Shown piece after piece: positions 7,607-16,811 of a DNA stretch of 64,000 nt. The stretch covers positions 1 through 64,000 of the forward strand of contig NZ_JXJO01000019.1 of the NCBI RefSeq assembly GCF_000826655.1, read 5' to 3'. The position numbers and the translations under genes were made by a program. The notes below the pieces were generated by a model. That model did no database searches and had not been told where the DNA came from. It saw nothing but the letters and a program-made list of their open reading frames with translations. Source of the DNA: Psychroserpens damuponensis. Its GTDB lineage: Bacteria; Bacteroidota; Bacteroidia; Flavobacteriales; Flavobacteriaceae. Within the stretch, counting starts at the first letter, position 1. The number at the start of each line of letters is the position of its first letter.

Positions 7607-8980
7607 ATTCGCGAATATATTACCCAACAAATCATCATTAGTGATTTCGCCTGTAATCTCACCAAAATGGTATAAAGCTTGACGAATATCAATAGCCAAT
7701 AAATCTCCAGATAAATCTGATTCTAAACCGTACTTTACTTTTTGGATTTCCTCAAACGCTTTTAATAAAGCATCATAATGACGAGAATTAGTCACAATAG
7801 TTTCATTATTACGTAAAGCACCTGTATTAATAAGCTCTAATAATGATTGTGTTAATTGTTCTACTCCAAAACCAGTTTTAGCAGAGAGTAATTTAATTTC
7901 AGGAATAAGGTTTTGCATTTCTGAAATTTGAATATCGTCAATTTGGTCTATTTTATTAGACACTACAAGTAAAGGTTTTTGGGGATATTTATTCTTTATT
8001 TTTTCTAGCTCAATTTTAAATGCCGTACCTTTAGACTCGAACTCAGTACTATCAAATAAGAAGATAACCACTTGAGCTTGATCTATTTTTTCGAATGTTT
8101 TTTTAATTCCAATAGTTTCTACTACATCTTCGGTATCTCGTATTCCTGCAGTATCAATAAATCTAAACCCAATACCACCTATAGATATTTCATCTTCAAT
8201 AGTATCTCTTGTTGTTCCTGCTATTTCAGAAACTATAGCGCGTTCTTCATTTAAAAGTGCGTTGAGTAATGTAGACTTACCAACATTGGGTTCTCCAACA
8301 ATGGCTACAGGAATTCCGTTTTTTATAACATTGCCTACTGCAAAAGAATCTATTAATCGTTTGAGTACAAAGGTAATTCTTTCAACGAGTGCTTTAAATT
8401 GTGAACGATCGGCAAATTCTACGTCTTCTTCAGCAAAATCGAGTTCTAATTCTATTAGAGAGGCAAAATTTAAAAGCTCTTCTCTGAGTTTAGATATTTC
8501 CGAAGAAAAACCACCTCGCATTTGCTGCATTGCTACTTGATGAGAGGCTTCGTTATCACTCGCAATTAAATCTGCTACAGCTTCTGCTTGTGATAAATCT
8601 AATTTTCCGTTTAAAAATGCTCTTAATGTAAATTCTCCTGCGTTTGCCATTCGGCACCCTTTTCGAAGAAACAATTGAATAATTTCTTGTTGAATATATA
8701 AACTTCCGTGACAAGAAATCTCTACAACATGCTCTCCTGTGTACGAATTAGGATTCTTAAACACAGATACTAAAACCTCATCAATAACACGAGTATCATC
8801 TACAATATGTCCTAAATGAATGGTATGTGTCGGTTGCTTTTGTAATGATTTATTTGCTACTACAGAGGCAAAATGTGCGTCAACAATTGTAATAGCATCA
8901 TCACCAGAAAGTCTAATTACAGCAATTGCTCCACTACCAGATGCTGTTGCCAATGCTATAATTGTATCTTGTTGAATCAT
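7589..8980 (-). CDS. mnmE: tRNA uridine-5-carboxymethylaminomethyl(34) synthesis GTPase MnmE
   Basis: 463 residues, the usual length. With MnmG it modifies the wobble uridine of certain tRNAs in the cytoplasm. The N-terminal folate-binding domain starts IIALATASGSGAIAVIRLSG. The G domain is inserted in a helical domain: P-loop GEPNVGKS at 229-236, IAGTTRD as G2, DTAG at 276-279, and NKID near 341. The C-terminus ends in the invariant FCIGK. The start ATG at 8980 has a TACTTTTG promoter element just upstream at 8994-9001. Its 3' end is the probable insertion site of the neighbouring island, but the reading frame is intact. Confidence 0.97.
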   Translation of the reverse strand: MIQQDTIIALATASGSGAIAVIRLSGDDAITIVDAHFASVVANKSLQKQPTHTIHLGHIVDDTRVIDEVLVSVFKNPNSYTGEHVVEISCHGSLYIQQEIIQLFLRKGCRMANAGEFTLRAFLNGKLDLSQAEAVADLIASDNEASHQVAMQQMRGGFSSEISKLREELLNFASLIELELDFAEEDVEFADRSQFKALVERITFVLKRLIDSFAVGNVIKNGIPVAIVGEPNVGKSTLLNALLNEERAIVSEIAGTTRDTIEDEISIGGIGFRFIDTAGIRDTEDVVETIGIKKTFEKIDQAQVVIFLFDSTEFESKGTAFKIELEKIKNKYPQKPLLVVSNKIDQIDDIQISEMQNLIPEIKLLSAKTGFGVEQLTQSLLELINTGALRNNETIVTNSRHYDALLKAFEEIQKVKYGLESDLSGDLLAIDIRQALYHFGEITGEITNDDLLGNIFANFCIGK

Positions 8981-8993
8981 TATATATTTTTTA

Positions 8994-9001
8994 CAAAAGT
9001 A
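8994..9001 (-). promoter_or_regulatory. Promoter -7 element of mnmE
   Basis: On the minus strand 9001-8994 reads TACTTTTG, a full match to TAnnTTTG, 14 bases before the mnmE ATG. No clear -33 TTG was seen at the usual distance. Confidence 0.5.
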
Positions 9002-9033
9002 TTGCTATTTTAGAATTAATTATGAAATTAGGC

Positions 9034-9065
9034 TTGATTTTCTCTCAACTAACTTATTATATTTG
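9034..9065 (+). promoter_or_regulatory. Promoter of the TlpA-like lipoprotein gene
   Basis: TTG at 9034-9036 and TATATTTG at 9058-9065 are 21 bases apart and match the Bacteroidota consensus. The implied leader is about 100 bases and contains ACGTGTTG (9093-9100) and its inverted copy CAACACGT (9136-9143), which could form a hairpin or a protein site. Confidence 0.6.
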
Positions 9066-9173
9066 TAATGTAAATTTATAATTATATGACAAACGTGTTG
9101 AGAATGTTATCTCCAAATAAAATAGCATGATCAAACAACACGTAACGGTTTAAAAACAAATAGATATAGACAC

Positions 9174-10325
9174 ATGAAAAAATTAGTTACATTTTTAGCA
9201 ATTTGCTTATTAATTATGGGTTGTAAAACTGAAGATAAGAAGGCTCCTCTAGAAGGGTATCTTATTGAAGGCGAAGCGCCTGGGCTTTATAACGGGATTA
9301 GAATTCATTTACAATCTTTAGATGAACGCAATAGAAAAATTAATAGAGATACAGCCATTGTCATGAACGAAAAATTTGTTTTTGAAGGTAAAGTTGATAA
9401 GCAAGAAATTTGGTATTTAACAGTAAACAGTGTTAATGGCAGCTCTCCTTTTATAATTGATAACGACTATTATGCCATAACTGTAGATAAAGATAATATT
9501 GATAATACTGTAGTTAAAGGACCTCTGGCTAATGCTGCTTTAAAGGCTTATTTTAAAGATAGTAAAGAATTAGCTAATAGACGTACTAAATTGACTGGTC
9601 AATTGAGATCATCTAGTGATATGTCTACTCGTGAAAACATTAATACTCAAATGGTTCAGCTCAATAAAGATGAATCTAGTATTCCATTTATGCATATTGA
9701 AAAAAATAAAGATAATGTAGCCTCTTTAATTTTTATTAATAACGAATTGAATGCTAAAAATGCCGATGTAGATAAGCTAGCTAAAGCTTTAAATAATGTG
9801 AACAGTGAATTAAAAAACACTAATCTTGGTAAAGAAACAACGTTAAGAATTACTCAAACTCAAAAAATTAGAGCAGCAGAAGGTGCAACACAAATTGGTA
9901 GTATCGCACCTAATTTTACAGCACCTACACCAAACGGTAGTACATTATCGCTAAAAGAAACTCTAGGTAAGGTTACTATTATTGATTTTTGGGCAGCTTG
10001 GTGTGGCCCTTGTAGAAGAGAAAATCCTAATGTGGTTAAAGTGTACGAAAAATACCATAGTAAAGGCTTAGAAATCATTGGAGTTTCTTTAGATGGTAGT
10101 GGTAGACAAAAAGACCCAAAGGATGCTTGGGTGAAAGCAATAGCGCAAGACAAACTAACGTGGCATCACGTATCAAACCTTAATTATTTTAATGATCCGG
10201 TGGCAAGAACCTATAATATTAAATCAATTCCGGCAACATTTATTCTAGATGAAACAGGAAAAATTGTAGCTAAAAATTTAAGAGGAGCTGCACTTGAAGC
10301 GAAGATTTCAGAATTATTAAATTAA
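9174..10325 (+). CDS. TlpA-family thiol-disulfide lipoprotein with DUF4369-like N-terminus
   Basis: 383 residues. The N-terminus is a lipoprotein signal with lipobox ending at C17 (LLIMGC). Residues about 25-125 resemble DUF4369, a beta domain common before thioredoxin folds in Bacteroidota; a helical linker runs to about 235. The C-terminal domain is AhpC/TSA-Redoxin/TlpA-like with the redox pair C277-G-P-C280 (AAWCGPC) and a cis-proline segment (KSIPATF). It should act in the periplasm, attached to the membrane, in disulfide reduction or exchange. The gene stands alone with its own promoter and terminator. The physiological partner is unknown. Confidence 0.88.
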   Translation: MKKLVTFLAICLLIMGCKTEDKKAPLEGYLIEGEAPGLYNGIRIHLQSLDERNRKINRDTAIVMNEKFVFEGKVDKQEIWYLTVNSVNGSSPFIIDNDYYAITVDKDNIDNTVVKGPLANAALKAYFKDSKELANRRTKLTGQLRSSSDMSTRENINTQMVQLNKDESSIPFMHIEKNKDNVASLIFINNELNAKNADVDKLAKALNNVNSELKNTNLGKETTLRITQTQKIRAAEGATQIGSIAPNFTAPTPNGSTLSLKETLGKVTIIDFWAAWCGPCRRENPNVVKVYEKYHSKGLEIIGVSLDGSGRQKDPKDAWVKAIAQDKLTWHHVSNLNYFNDPVARTYNIKSIPATFILDETGKIVAKNLRGAALEAKISELLN

Positions 10326-10347
10326 AAAATAAGTACTTCGGAAATGA

Positions 10348-10376
10348 GCCTTTACAATTATAGTAAAGGCTTTTTT
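10348..10376 (+). terminator. Intrinsic terminator after the TlpA-like gene
   Basis: GCCTTTAC (10348-10355) and GTAAAGGC (10363-10370) form a perfect 8-base stem with a 7-base loop, followed by six T. It lies between convergent genes. A copy of the dispersed word CTTCGGAA (10336-10343) is directly in front. Confidence 0.85.
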
Positions 10377-10380
10377 CATT

Positions 10381-11016
10381 TTAAATCTTGCCTAACTTGT
10401 GCATTATAAATAAAACTACAATAGGAATTGCTAATAAACCTACCATTAAAAGATCGGTTTCAAATAAGGAAGGTTTCAAGATTAACGTGATGATGTAGCC
10501 ACCAACTGCTCCACCAAAGTGGGCATCATGACCTATATTACCAATTCTCTTTTTCATCCCATAAATAGAATATAACAAATATCCAATTCCAAAAACAAAC
10601 CCAGGAATGAAGAAATTAATTTTCATCATCGGGTTCATGAGTATTGCCGAATATAAAACTCCCATAACGGCTCCACTTGCGCCTACTGCACTATATTGAT
10701 ATTCATTTTGATGAAAATAATAAGACATCAAACTACCTAGAGTTAAACTACCTATATAAACAATTAAAAAATTAAGCTGGCCTAGATCATAAATTACCCA
10801 ATCTGCAAAGAAAAAGAGTGTAATCATATTAAAAATTAGATGTTGCATATCTGCATGCAAAAACCCAGAGCTAAACATTCTAAACTGTTCGCCTCTCTTT
10901 ATACTTCCAACATTAAACTTATAGCGTTCAAAAAAACCATAATCATTAAAACCTTTATAGGAAATCAACGCATTTGCTGCAATGATGATAATGGTAAATA
11001 AACTCAAACTACCCAT
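10381..11016 (-). CDS. Rhomboid-family intramembrane serine protease
   Basis: 211 residues with about six membrane segments. The catalytic serine is S114 in GASG (112-115) and the histidine is H166 in AHFGG. The conserved HxxxxHxxxN of the second helix region is H54, H59 and N63. It should cleave membrane proteins within the bilayer; the substrate is unknown. Length matches minimal bacterial rhomboids. It is transcribed away from the neighbouring acyltransferase gene from a compact divergent promoter region. Confidence 0.93.
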   Translation of the reverse strand: MGSLSLFTIIIIAANALISYKGFNDYGFFERYKFNVGSIKRGEQFRMFSSGFLHADMQHLIFNMITLFFFADWVIYDLGQLNFLIVYIGSLTLGSLMSYYFHQNEYQYSAVGASGAVMGVLYSAILMNPMMKINFFIPGFVFGIGYLLYSIYGMKKRIGNIGHDAHFGGAVGGYIITLILKPSLFETDLLMVGLLAIPIVVLFIMHKLGKI

Positions 11017-11039
11017 AGACTAGAAACTTTTATTATACA

Positions 11040-11061
11040 TATATTTGCTGTTGCAAATCTA
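11040..11061. promoter_or_regulatory. Overlapping divergent promoters for rhomboid and acyltransferase genes
   Basis: TATATTTG at 11040-11047 points right toward the acyltransferase. TAGATTTG, read on the minus strand from 11061 to 11054, points left toward the rhomboid gene. Between them TTTGC-TGTT-GCAAA (11044-11057) is an inverted repeat. The two -7 elements face each other, so the start sites would lie within the partner element and the two promoters should compete. Confidence 0.5.
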
Positions 11062-11068
11062 ATCAATA

Positions 11069-11983
11069 ATGCAATTTATAATATACATTTTAGTCTATCC
11101 TTTTTTATGGCTTATTTCTAAGCTTCCATTTTGGTTGCTTTATGGTTTTTCAGACCTGCTCTACCATTTAATTTATAGTGTTTTTGGATATCGAAAAAAA
11201 GTGGTCATCTCAAATTTAAAGCTTGTTTTTCCTGAAAAGAGTGAAAAAGAAATTAAAGTTATTACAAAAAAGTTTTATCATCACTTATGTGATATGATGG
11301 TTGAAGCTATAAAATCTTTAACGATTTCTGAAACTGAAATGAAAAAACGATTTAAGTTTACAAATTTAGAAATCCTGCAAGACCTTGAAAACAACGGAAG
11401 AAGTATTGCACTTATGTGTGGGCATTACGGAAGTTGGGAGTGGATATTCGTACTACAAAGTTATATTAAAAATAAAGGGTTTGCTGTTTATAAACGTATA
11501 GAAAATAAATATTTTGATAAACTTATAAAAGGTATTCGTGCCAAATATAATAGTGAGTTAATTACCACAAAAGAGACCATCCCAAAATTGTTAAGAGCAA
11601 AGGTTGAGAACAAAACGTTTATATGTGGCTTTGTTTCAGATCAATCAGCAAAAGCCTGGAAAGCATTACATTGGTCTGAGTTTATGGGCTATCGTGTACC
11701 TATGCATACTGGAGCCGAAATGCTAGCTAAACGTCTAGATATGGCTGTTGTATTTTTTAGAGTTAAACGTTTAAAAAGAGGATATTATGAAACCACGTTT
11801 GAAACCATTACCGAACATCCTAAAGAATTTGACAATTACGAGATTACCGATCAATTTTTTCGCTTAGTAGAGCAACAAATTAAAGAGGCTCCAGAATATT
11901 ACTTATGGACACATAAACGTTGGAAATACAAAGACGATTCTCCCGACAACTATAATGCAATTAAAGCGAAAACCACGACTTAA
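11069..11983 (+). CDS. Lipid A biosynthesis-type acyltransferase (LpxL/HtrB family)
   Basis: 304 residues. An N-terminal membrane helix (about 1-25) is followed by the acyltransferase domain. The catalytic HX4(D/E) motif is H119-YGSW-E124 (GHYGSWEW), and a DQSAK segment around 195 fits the second block. The family transfers acyl chains to lipid A precursors or to related membrane lipids on the inner face of the cytoplasmic membrane. The 3' end overlaps the convergent aminotransferase gene by 23 bases. Which acceptor is used here cannot be told. Confidence 0.88.
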   Translation: MQFIIYILVYPFLWLISKLPFWLLYGFSDLLYHLIYSVFGYRKKVVISNLKLVFPEKSEKEIKVITKKFYHHLCDMMVEAIKSLTISETEMKKRFKFTNLEILQDLENNGRSIALMCGHYGSWEWIFVLQSYIKNKGFAVYKRIENKYFDKLIKGIRAKYNSELITTKETIPKLLRAKVENKTFICGFVSDQSAKAWKALHWSEFMGYRVPMHTGAEMLAKRLDMAVVFFRVKRLKRGYYETTFETITEHPKEFDNYEITDQFFRLVEQQIKEAPEYYLWTHKRWKYKDDSPDNYNAIKAKTTT

Positions 11984-13466
11984 GCTGAGTATCGTTTTCA
12001 CTTACACCACTAAGTGATTCATGAATAAACTCATTTGTTTTCCCATCATATTGATAAGTTTTAGCCCAATCTTTATGGTTTTTAGCTAAGTCTTTAATAC
12101 TGTCGCAAACAAAAGCGATTTCCTCATTTGTTGTTGTTGGGTGTATAGACATACGAATCCAACCTGGCTTACGTACCAAATCTCCTATAGAAATTTCGTT
12201 AGTTAACTCATGACTAGTTTGCTGATCTACATGTAATAAAAAATGCCCATAAGTTCCTGCACAACTGCAACCACCACGTGTTTGAATTCCGAAGCGATCA
12301 TTTAATAATTTAACCCCAAGATTAAAATGTAAATCGTCTATATAAAATGAAATGACTCCTAAACGATCTTTATGTTGTCCTGCTAGAATATTAATATTAT
12401 CAACTTGTGATAATGACTTAAATACAATATCTACGAGCTCATGTTCGCGTTTTAAAATATTCTCAACTCCCATTTGCTCTTTGAGCTTTATACAAAGTGC
12501 TGTTTTTATGGTTTGTAAAAACCCTGGAGTTCCTCCATCTTCTCGATCTTCAATATTATCTATGTACTTATGTTCTCCCCAAGGGTTCGTCCAACTTACG
12601 GTACCACCTCCTGGACAATCGGGAATCATATTTTTATACAATTTTTTATTAAAAATCAATACTCCTGAAGTTCCTGGACCTCCTAAAAACTTATGAGGAG
12701 AAAAGAAGATAGCATCTAAATTTTGTAATTCATTTTCTGGATGCATATTCATGTCTACATATGGTGCCGAACATGCAAAATCTACAAAACAAACACCTCC
12801 ATGTTTATGCATCATTTCGGCAATATCATGATGAGGAGTTTGAATTCCTGTAACATTAGATCCACCAACAACCGATGCTATTTTTAATGTACAATCTTTA
12901 TATTGTTCTAGTAATTTCTCTAAATTTTCTAAGCAAAATAAACCTTCATCATCTGGAGGAATCACTTCCACCTTAGCAATGGTCTCTAACCAAGAGGTTT
13001 GATTTGAGTGATGTTCCATATGCGTTATAAATACAACAGGACGAATCTCATCAGGAATGGTTGTGTATTGTCTTAAATTTTCAGGCACTTTTAATCCCAA
13101 AATGCGTTGAAATTTATTGATAACACCTGTCATTCCATTTCCTGAAACGATAAGTACATCATCGTCATCGCAATTAACATGCTTTTTTATAATATGCTTA
13201 GCTTCATGATATGCTTTGGTCATTGCTGTTCCAGATACCGTTGTTTCGGTATGCGTATTGGCAACAAAAGGTCCAAATTCATTACAAAGTTTCTCCTCTA
13301 TTGGTCTATATAATCGTCCAGAAGCTGTCCAATCGGTATAAATGATTTTTTGATTTCCTAAAGGTGAATCAAAATCTTGATCAATACCAATGATATGTTG
13401 TCTGAATTGATCAAAATACAATTCGAGTTCAGAAGGCTTAGAGGTAGATATTTCCGTAGAAATCAT
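11961..13466 (-). CDS. Class V aminotransferase-fold PLP enzyme (cysteine desulfurase-like)
   Basis: 501 residues. The PLP lysine is K259 in FFSPHKFLGG; HH near 152-153 stacks on the cofactor in the family and D229 (FVDFACSAP) pairs with its nitrogen. A cysteine-rich loop RGGCSCAGTYGH near 400 occupies the region of the desulfurase active-site cysteine. This is the longer CsdA-like subfamily common in Bacteroidota and not the IscS housekeeping enzyme. No sulfur acceptor gene is nearby, so the reaction (desulfurase, selenocysteine lyase or another class V activity) is unsettled. The gap 13467-13615 upstream holds no gene. Confidence 0.85.
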   Translation of the reverse strand: MISTEISTSKPSELELYFDQFRQHIIGIDQDFDSPLGNQKIIYTDWTASGRLYRPIEEKLCNEFGPFVANTHTETTVSGTAMTKAYHEAKHIIKKHVNCDDDDVLIVSGNGMTGVINKFQRILGLKVPENLRQYTTIPDEIRPVVFITHMEHHSNQTSWLETIAKVEVIPPDDEGLFCLENLEKLLEQYKDCTLKIASVVGGSNVTGIQTPHHDIAEMMHKHGGVCFVDFACSAPYVDMNMHPENELQNLDAIFFSPHKFLGGPGTSGVLIFNKKLYKNMIPDCPGGGTVSWTNPWGEHKYIDNIEDREDGGTPGFLQTIKTALCIKLKEQMGVENILKREHELVDIVFKSLSQVDNINILAGQHKDRLGVISFYIDDLHFNLGVKLLNDRFGIQTRGGCSCAGTYGHFLLHVDQQTSHELTNEISIGDLVRKPGWIRMSIHPTTTNEEIAFVCDSIKDLAKNHKDWAKTYQYDGKTNEFIHESLSGVSENDTQLKSWFSL

Positions 13467-13615
13467 ATTTTTTATTTTCTATTTAACAAAACTTCTCAAT
13501 TTACTTTTTCGTCGTTCTATATAATTCATAATCTCATCATATACTTATTTATGAGTGAGCGTGAAACAAGTTCAAGGTAACGATAATTTTATACTATTTA
13601 CGACGCTTAAAGATA

Positions 13616-15004
13616 CTAAATATTGGCAATAGTTTTTATTTCTGAAATGATACGATCTGCTAAATCGTCTGCTTCAGTTTGACTTGGTGCTTCAGTATAA
13701 ATTCTAATAATTGGCTCAGTATTACTTTTTCTCAAATGTACCCAAGAATTCGCAAAGTCAATTTTTACACCATCAATGGTTGTTAATTTTTCTTCGGCAT
13801 ATTTATTTTCCATAGCCACAAGCAAGGCATCAACATCCAGCTCTGGCGTTAATTGTATTTTCTTTTTGCTCATAAAATAGTTAGGATAGCTTGCTCTAAG
13901 CGCACTTACTTTCATTTGCTTTTCTGCTAATAAACTTAAAAATAAAGCGACACCCACGAGTGCATCTCTTCCGTAGTGAGATTCAGGATATATAATTCCG
14001 CCATTTCCTTCACCACCAATTATCGCATTGTTTTTCTTCATGAGGTTAACCACATTAACTTCGCCTACTGCACTTGCTTCGTAGGTTCCGCCATGTTTTT
14101 CTGTAATATCACGTAAAGCACGTGTAGAACTCATATTGCTTACCGTATTTCCTGGTGTTTTACTTAACACGTAATCTGCACAAGCTACTAAGGTGTATTC
14201 TTCTCCAAACATCTCTCCTGTTTCGTCCATAAACGCTAAACGATCTACATCTGGATCTACCACAATACCAAAATCGGCATTGGCTTTTACTACAGCTTGA
14301 GATAAATCTGTTAAATGTTCTTTTAGCGGTTCTGGATTATGAGGAAAATGTCCTGTTGGGTCACAATATAATTTCACAGCTTGTACGCCTAATCGTTCTA
14401 ATAATAACGGAATTGCAATTCCACCTGTAGAATTCACACCATCAACAACTACTTTCAGGTTTGCTTTTTCAATGGCTTTTACATTTACCAACTCCATATC
14501 TAGAACCTCATCAATATGTAAATCAATATAAGCATCATTGATTGTGATTTCACCTAAATCATCAACTTCAGCAAATGCCATGTCATTAGATTCGGCTAAT
14601 GCTAAGATTTTAGCACCTTCTACTCCATTTAAAAATTCGCCATTAGCGTCTAATAATTTGAGTGCATTCCATTGTTTTGGATTGTGGCTTGCTGTTAAAA
14701 TAATACCACCATCTGCATGTTCCATAGGTACAGCAATTTCTACAGTTGGTGTAGTTGACAAACCAAGATCAATAACATGAATTCCTAGACCTACCAAAGT
14801 ATTCATCACTAAGTTTTGAATCATTTCTCCAGAAATTCTCGCATCTCTACCAACGACAACTCTATAATTTTCTTTATCGCGTTGTTGTTTTATCCATGTA
14901 CCATAAGCCGATGCAAATTTAACGGCATCTATTGGAGTTAAATTATCACCAACAGTTCCGCCAATGGTTCCACGTATTCCTGAGATTGATTTTATAAGTG
15001 TCAT
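13616..15004 (-). CDS. glmM: Phosphoglucosamine mutase (phosphohexomutase superfamily)
   Basis: 462 residues, the usual length. The phosphoserine loop TASHNPKQWNALK places catalytic S106; the magnesium loop is DPDVDR near 248-253; a sugar loop GEGNGG and the phosphate-binding RKSNTEPIIRIY near the C-terminus follow. It should turn glucosamine-6-phosphate into glucosamine-1-phosphate for UDP-GlcNAc, though phosphomannomutase/phosphoglucomutase activity is not excluded by sequence. Its ATG overlaps the stop of the upstream acyltransferase gene (TAATG), indicating coupled translation. Confidence 0.88.
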   Translation of the reverse strand: MTLIKSISGIRGTIGGTVGDNLTPIDAVKFASAYGTWIKQQRDKENYRVVVGRDARISGEMIQNLVMNTLVGLGIHVIDLGLSTTPTVEIAVPMEHADGGIILTASHNPKQWNALKLLDANGEFLNGVEGAKILALAESNDMAFAEVDDLGEITINDAYIDLHIDEVLDMELVNVKAIEKANLKVVVDGVNSTGGIAIPLLLERLGVQAVKLYCDPTGHFPHNPEPLKEHLTDLSQAVVKANADFGIVVDPDVDRLAFMDETGEMFGEEYTLVACADYVLSKTPGNTVSNMSSTRALRDITEKHGGTYEASAVGEVNVVNLMKKNNAIIGGEGNGGIIYPESHYGRDALVGVALFLSLLAEKQMKVSALRASYPNYFMSKKKIQLTPELDVDALLVAMENKYAEEKLTTIDGVKIDFANSWVHLRKSNTEPIIRIYTEAPSQTEADDLADRIISEIKTIANI

Positions 15005-16092
15005 TATCTAAATTTTGTTTTCAGTTTTAAAAAATAAGTTTCAAAATACTTATAGCTAATATGTGCTAAAAGTATGGTTAGTGCAAAAGTCAATATATAA
15101 ATTAAAAAAATGGTTATTGTAGCGTTAAAAATTTTGAGTTCTTGGATTTTAAGCATAAAAAACACGACAAAATTTAAGGCAATGACGTGAAACATGTAAA
15201 TCCCGTAACTAATATGTCCTAAATGGTTGAGAAAATTGTGGTTGAGCACTTTTCCGAAGTTATTATGAGCCAAGGTATGTACAAACAACCCAAATAATAA
15301 TGTCGTTGTTACATTACGCATCCAGAGCTCGTTAAACCTAAATAAATCGGTAAAAAAGTATAAACTGGTTGCTATGATTATAAGTATCGGAATACCTGCG
15401 GAAATTTTTAAAAATTCCAACTTGTGCTTTTCCTCTAAAATTGCTACAATACCACCAGAGAAGAGGAAAAAATAAACAAACTGAAAACGTTGTAATGCTT
15501 CGAAAATGTCTAAATGAAATACTATAAAATATGCTAAAGTTAAAACAGATAAGGCGAGTAAAATTCTATGTTTTCTAATAAAAAACAACAAAGGAGCAAT
15601 AAGTATGTAAAACTGTTCTTCGATGCCAATGGACCACAGTACTTCTAAAATTCCGCCAGGTTCGTAGAGTCTGCCAAAAATATTGGGAAGAAAAAAAGTG
15701 GTGAGTAACACACCTTCTCCTAGGTTGTAGTTGTTTTCAAATGGAATGTTTAAAGCTGGTAAAATGAGCCAATAAAATGTAAACCCAAATATGATTATGA
15801 GATAGTATAACGGGAAAATGCGAAGAATTCTACGTATGTAAAATTTCCGAATAGAAAAATCATCACGTTGTTTATATCTATATATAAGCCTGATGATTAA
15901 AAATCCGCTTAATACAAAAAACATATACACGGCTTCTGTACCTCTATTAAAAATGGGTGCATCTAGAAAATATGGAAGTCCTTGATTTCTGCTTAGTTGC
16001 GGAATATGAAAAAACAATACCAACGAAGCCAATAAAAAACGTAAGGGATCTAAATTTGGTAATCTATCCAAGTGTAAGCGTTTAGAACTCAA
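15004..16092 (-). CDS. Acyltransferase family 3 membrane protein (OafA/YrhL-like)
   Basis: 362 residues with about ten hydrophobic helices. The N-terminus NLDPLRFLLASLVLFFHIPQ carries the conserved arginine and histidine of acyltransferase family 3, and FLSGFLI with the GIEEQFY block near 155 are typical. The family moves acetyl or other acyl groups onto sugars of surface polymers. The start appears to be TTG at 16092: the frame upstream has no ATG or GTG before the divergent AcpH gene 19 bases away, and the first internal methionine is too far in. Overlap with glmM suggests a shared role in envelope sugars. Confidence 0.82.
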   Translation of the reverse strand: MSSKRLHLDRLPNLDPLRFLLASLVLFFHIPQLSRNQGLPYFLDAPIFNRGTEAVYMFFVLSGFLIIRLIYRYKQRDDFSIRKFYIRRILRIFPLYYLIIIFGFTFYWLILPALNIPFENNYNLGEGVLLTTFFLPNIFGRLYEPGGILEVLWSIGIEEQFYILIAPLLFFIRKHRILLALSVLTLAYFIVFHLDIFEALQRFQFVYFFLFSGGIVAILEEKHKLEFLKISAGIPILIIIATSLYFFTDLFRFNELWMRNVTTTLLFGLFVHTLAHNNFGKVLNHNFLNHLGHISYGIYMFHVIALNFVVFFMLKIQELKIFNATITIFLIYILTFALTILLAHISYKYFETYFLKLKTKFR

Positions 16093-16111
16093 AAATACAT
16101 ATATTTATTGA

Positions 16112-16723
16112 ATGAATTTTTTAGCCCATATTTTTCTTTCAAATAATGATAAGCAAATTACAATTGGTAATTTTATTGCTGATGGTATACGTGGAAAACA
16201 CTATAAAAAATATCCAATTGCTATTCAAAAAGGCATTTTATTACATCGACAAATTGACACCTTTACAGATGCGCATCCAACGGTACGATTGAGCACAAAA
16301 CGTTTGCATAAAAATTATGGCCATTACAGTGGAGTTATTGTTGATATTTTATACGATCACTTTTTGGCAAAAAACTGGAACCATTATTCTGAAATCCCTC
16401 TACCTGATTATATTGAAAGTTTTTATGATTTATTAGAAGACAATTATGAAACTTTACCTGTAAGAATTCAAAAAATGATGCCACACATGATTGCCGACAA
16501 TTGGTTATTAAGCTATGCTAAAATTGAGGGAATTCAAAAGGTTTTAGATGGCATGAATCGTAGAACCAAACTTAAATCTGGAATGAACACAGCAACTGTA
16601 GAACTTCAAGAATTCTATACAGAGTTTGAAGAAGAGTTCACCTCATTTTTTAAAGAACTGATTGTGTTTAGTAATGAGACCTTACAACGTATAGAAACAC
16701 AACTAAACACTCCTAAAATTTAG
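16112..16723 (+). CDS. Acyl carrier protein phosphodiesterase family protein (DUF479)
   Basis: 203 residues, close to the AcpH length. The opening MNFLAHIFLSNND and the DG of NFIADGIRG, plus the conserved HRQIDTFTDAHP (about 48-59) and DILYDHFLAKNW (about 75-86), match the HD-like DUF479 family. In E. coli AcpH removes the phosphopantetheine arm from acyl carrier protein. The same reaction is likely here, but relatives in Bacteroidota have not been widely tested. It is divergent from the family 3 acyltransferase gene. Confidence 0.88.
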   Translation: MNFLAHIFLSNNDKQITIGNFIADGIRGKHYKKYPIAIQKGILLHRQIDTFTDAHPTVRLSTKRLHKNYGHYSGVIVDILYDHFLAKNWNHYSEIPLPDYIESFYDLLEDNYETLPVRIQKMMPHMIADNWLLSYAKIEGIQKVLDGMNRRTKLKSGMNTATVELQEFYTEFEEEFTSFFKELIVFSNETLQRIETQLNTPKI

Positions 16724-16788
16724 TTTCAAGATTATTATTAATGTGAGTTGTGTTCATAAAAACACTGTGAATCTCCCTAGAATAATAG

Positions 16789-16796
16789 TAACTTTG
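16789..16796 (+). promoter_or_regulatory. Promoter -7 element before the 247-residue protein gene
   Basis: TAACTTTG matches TAnnTTTG fully. The GTG start is 15 bases downstream, giving a leader of about ten bases. No clear -33 TTG is present. Confidence 0.5.
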
Positions 16797-16811
16797 TAAA
16801 AAATATCTCTC

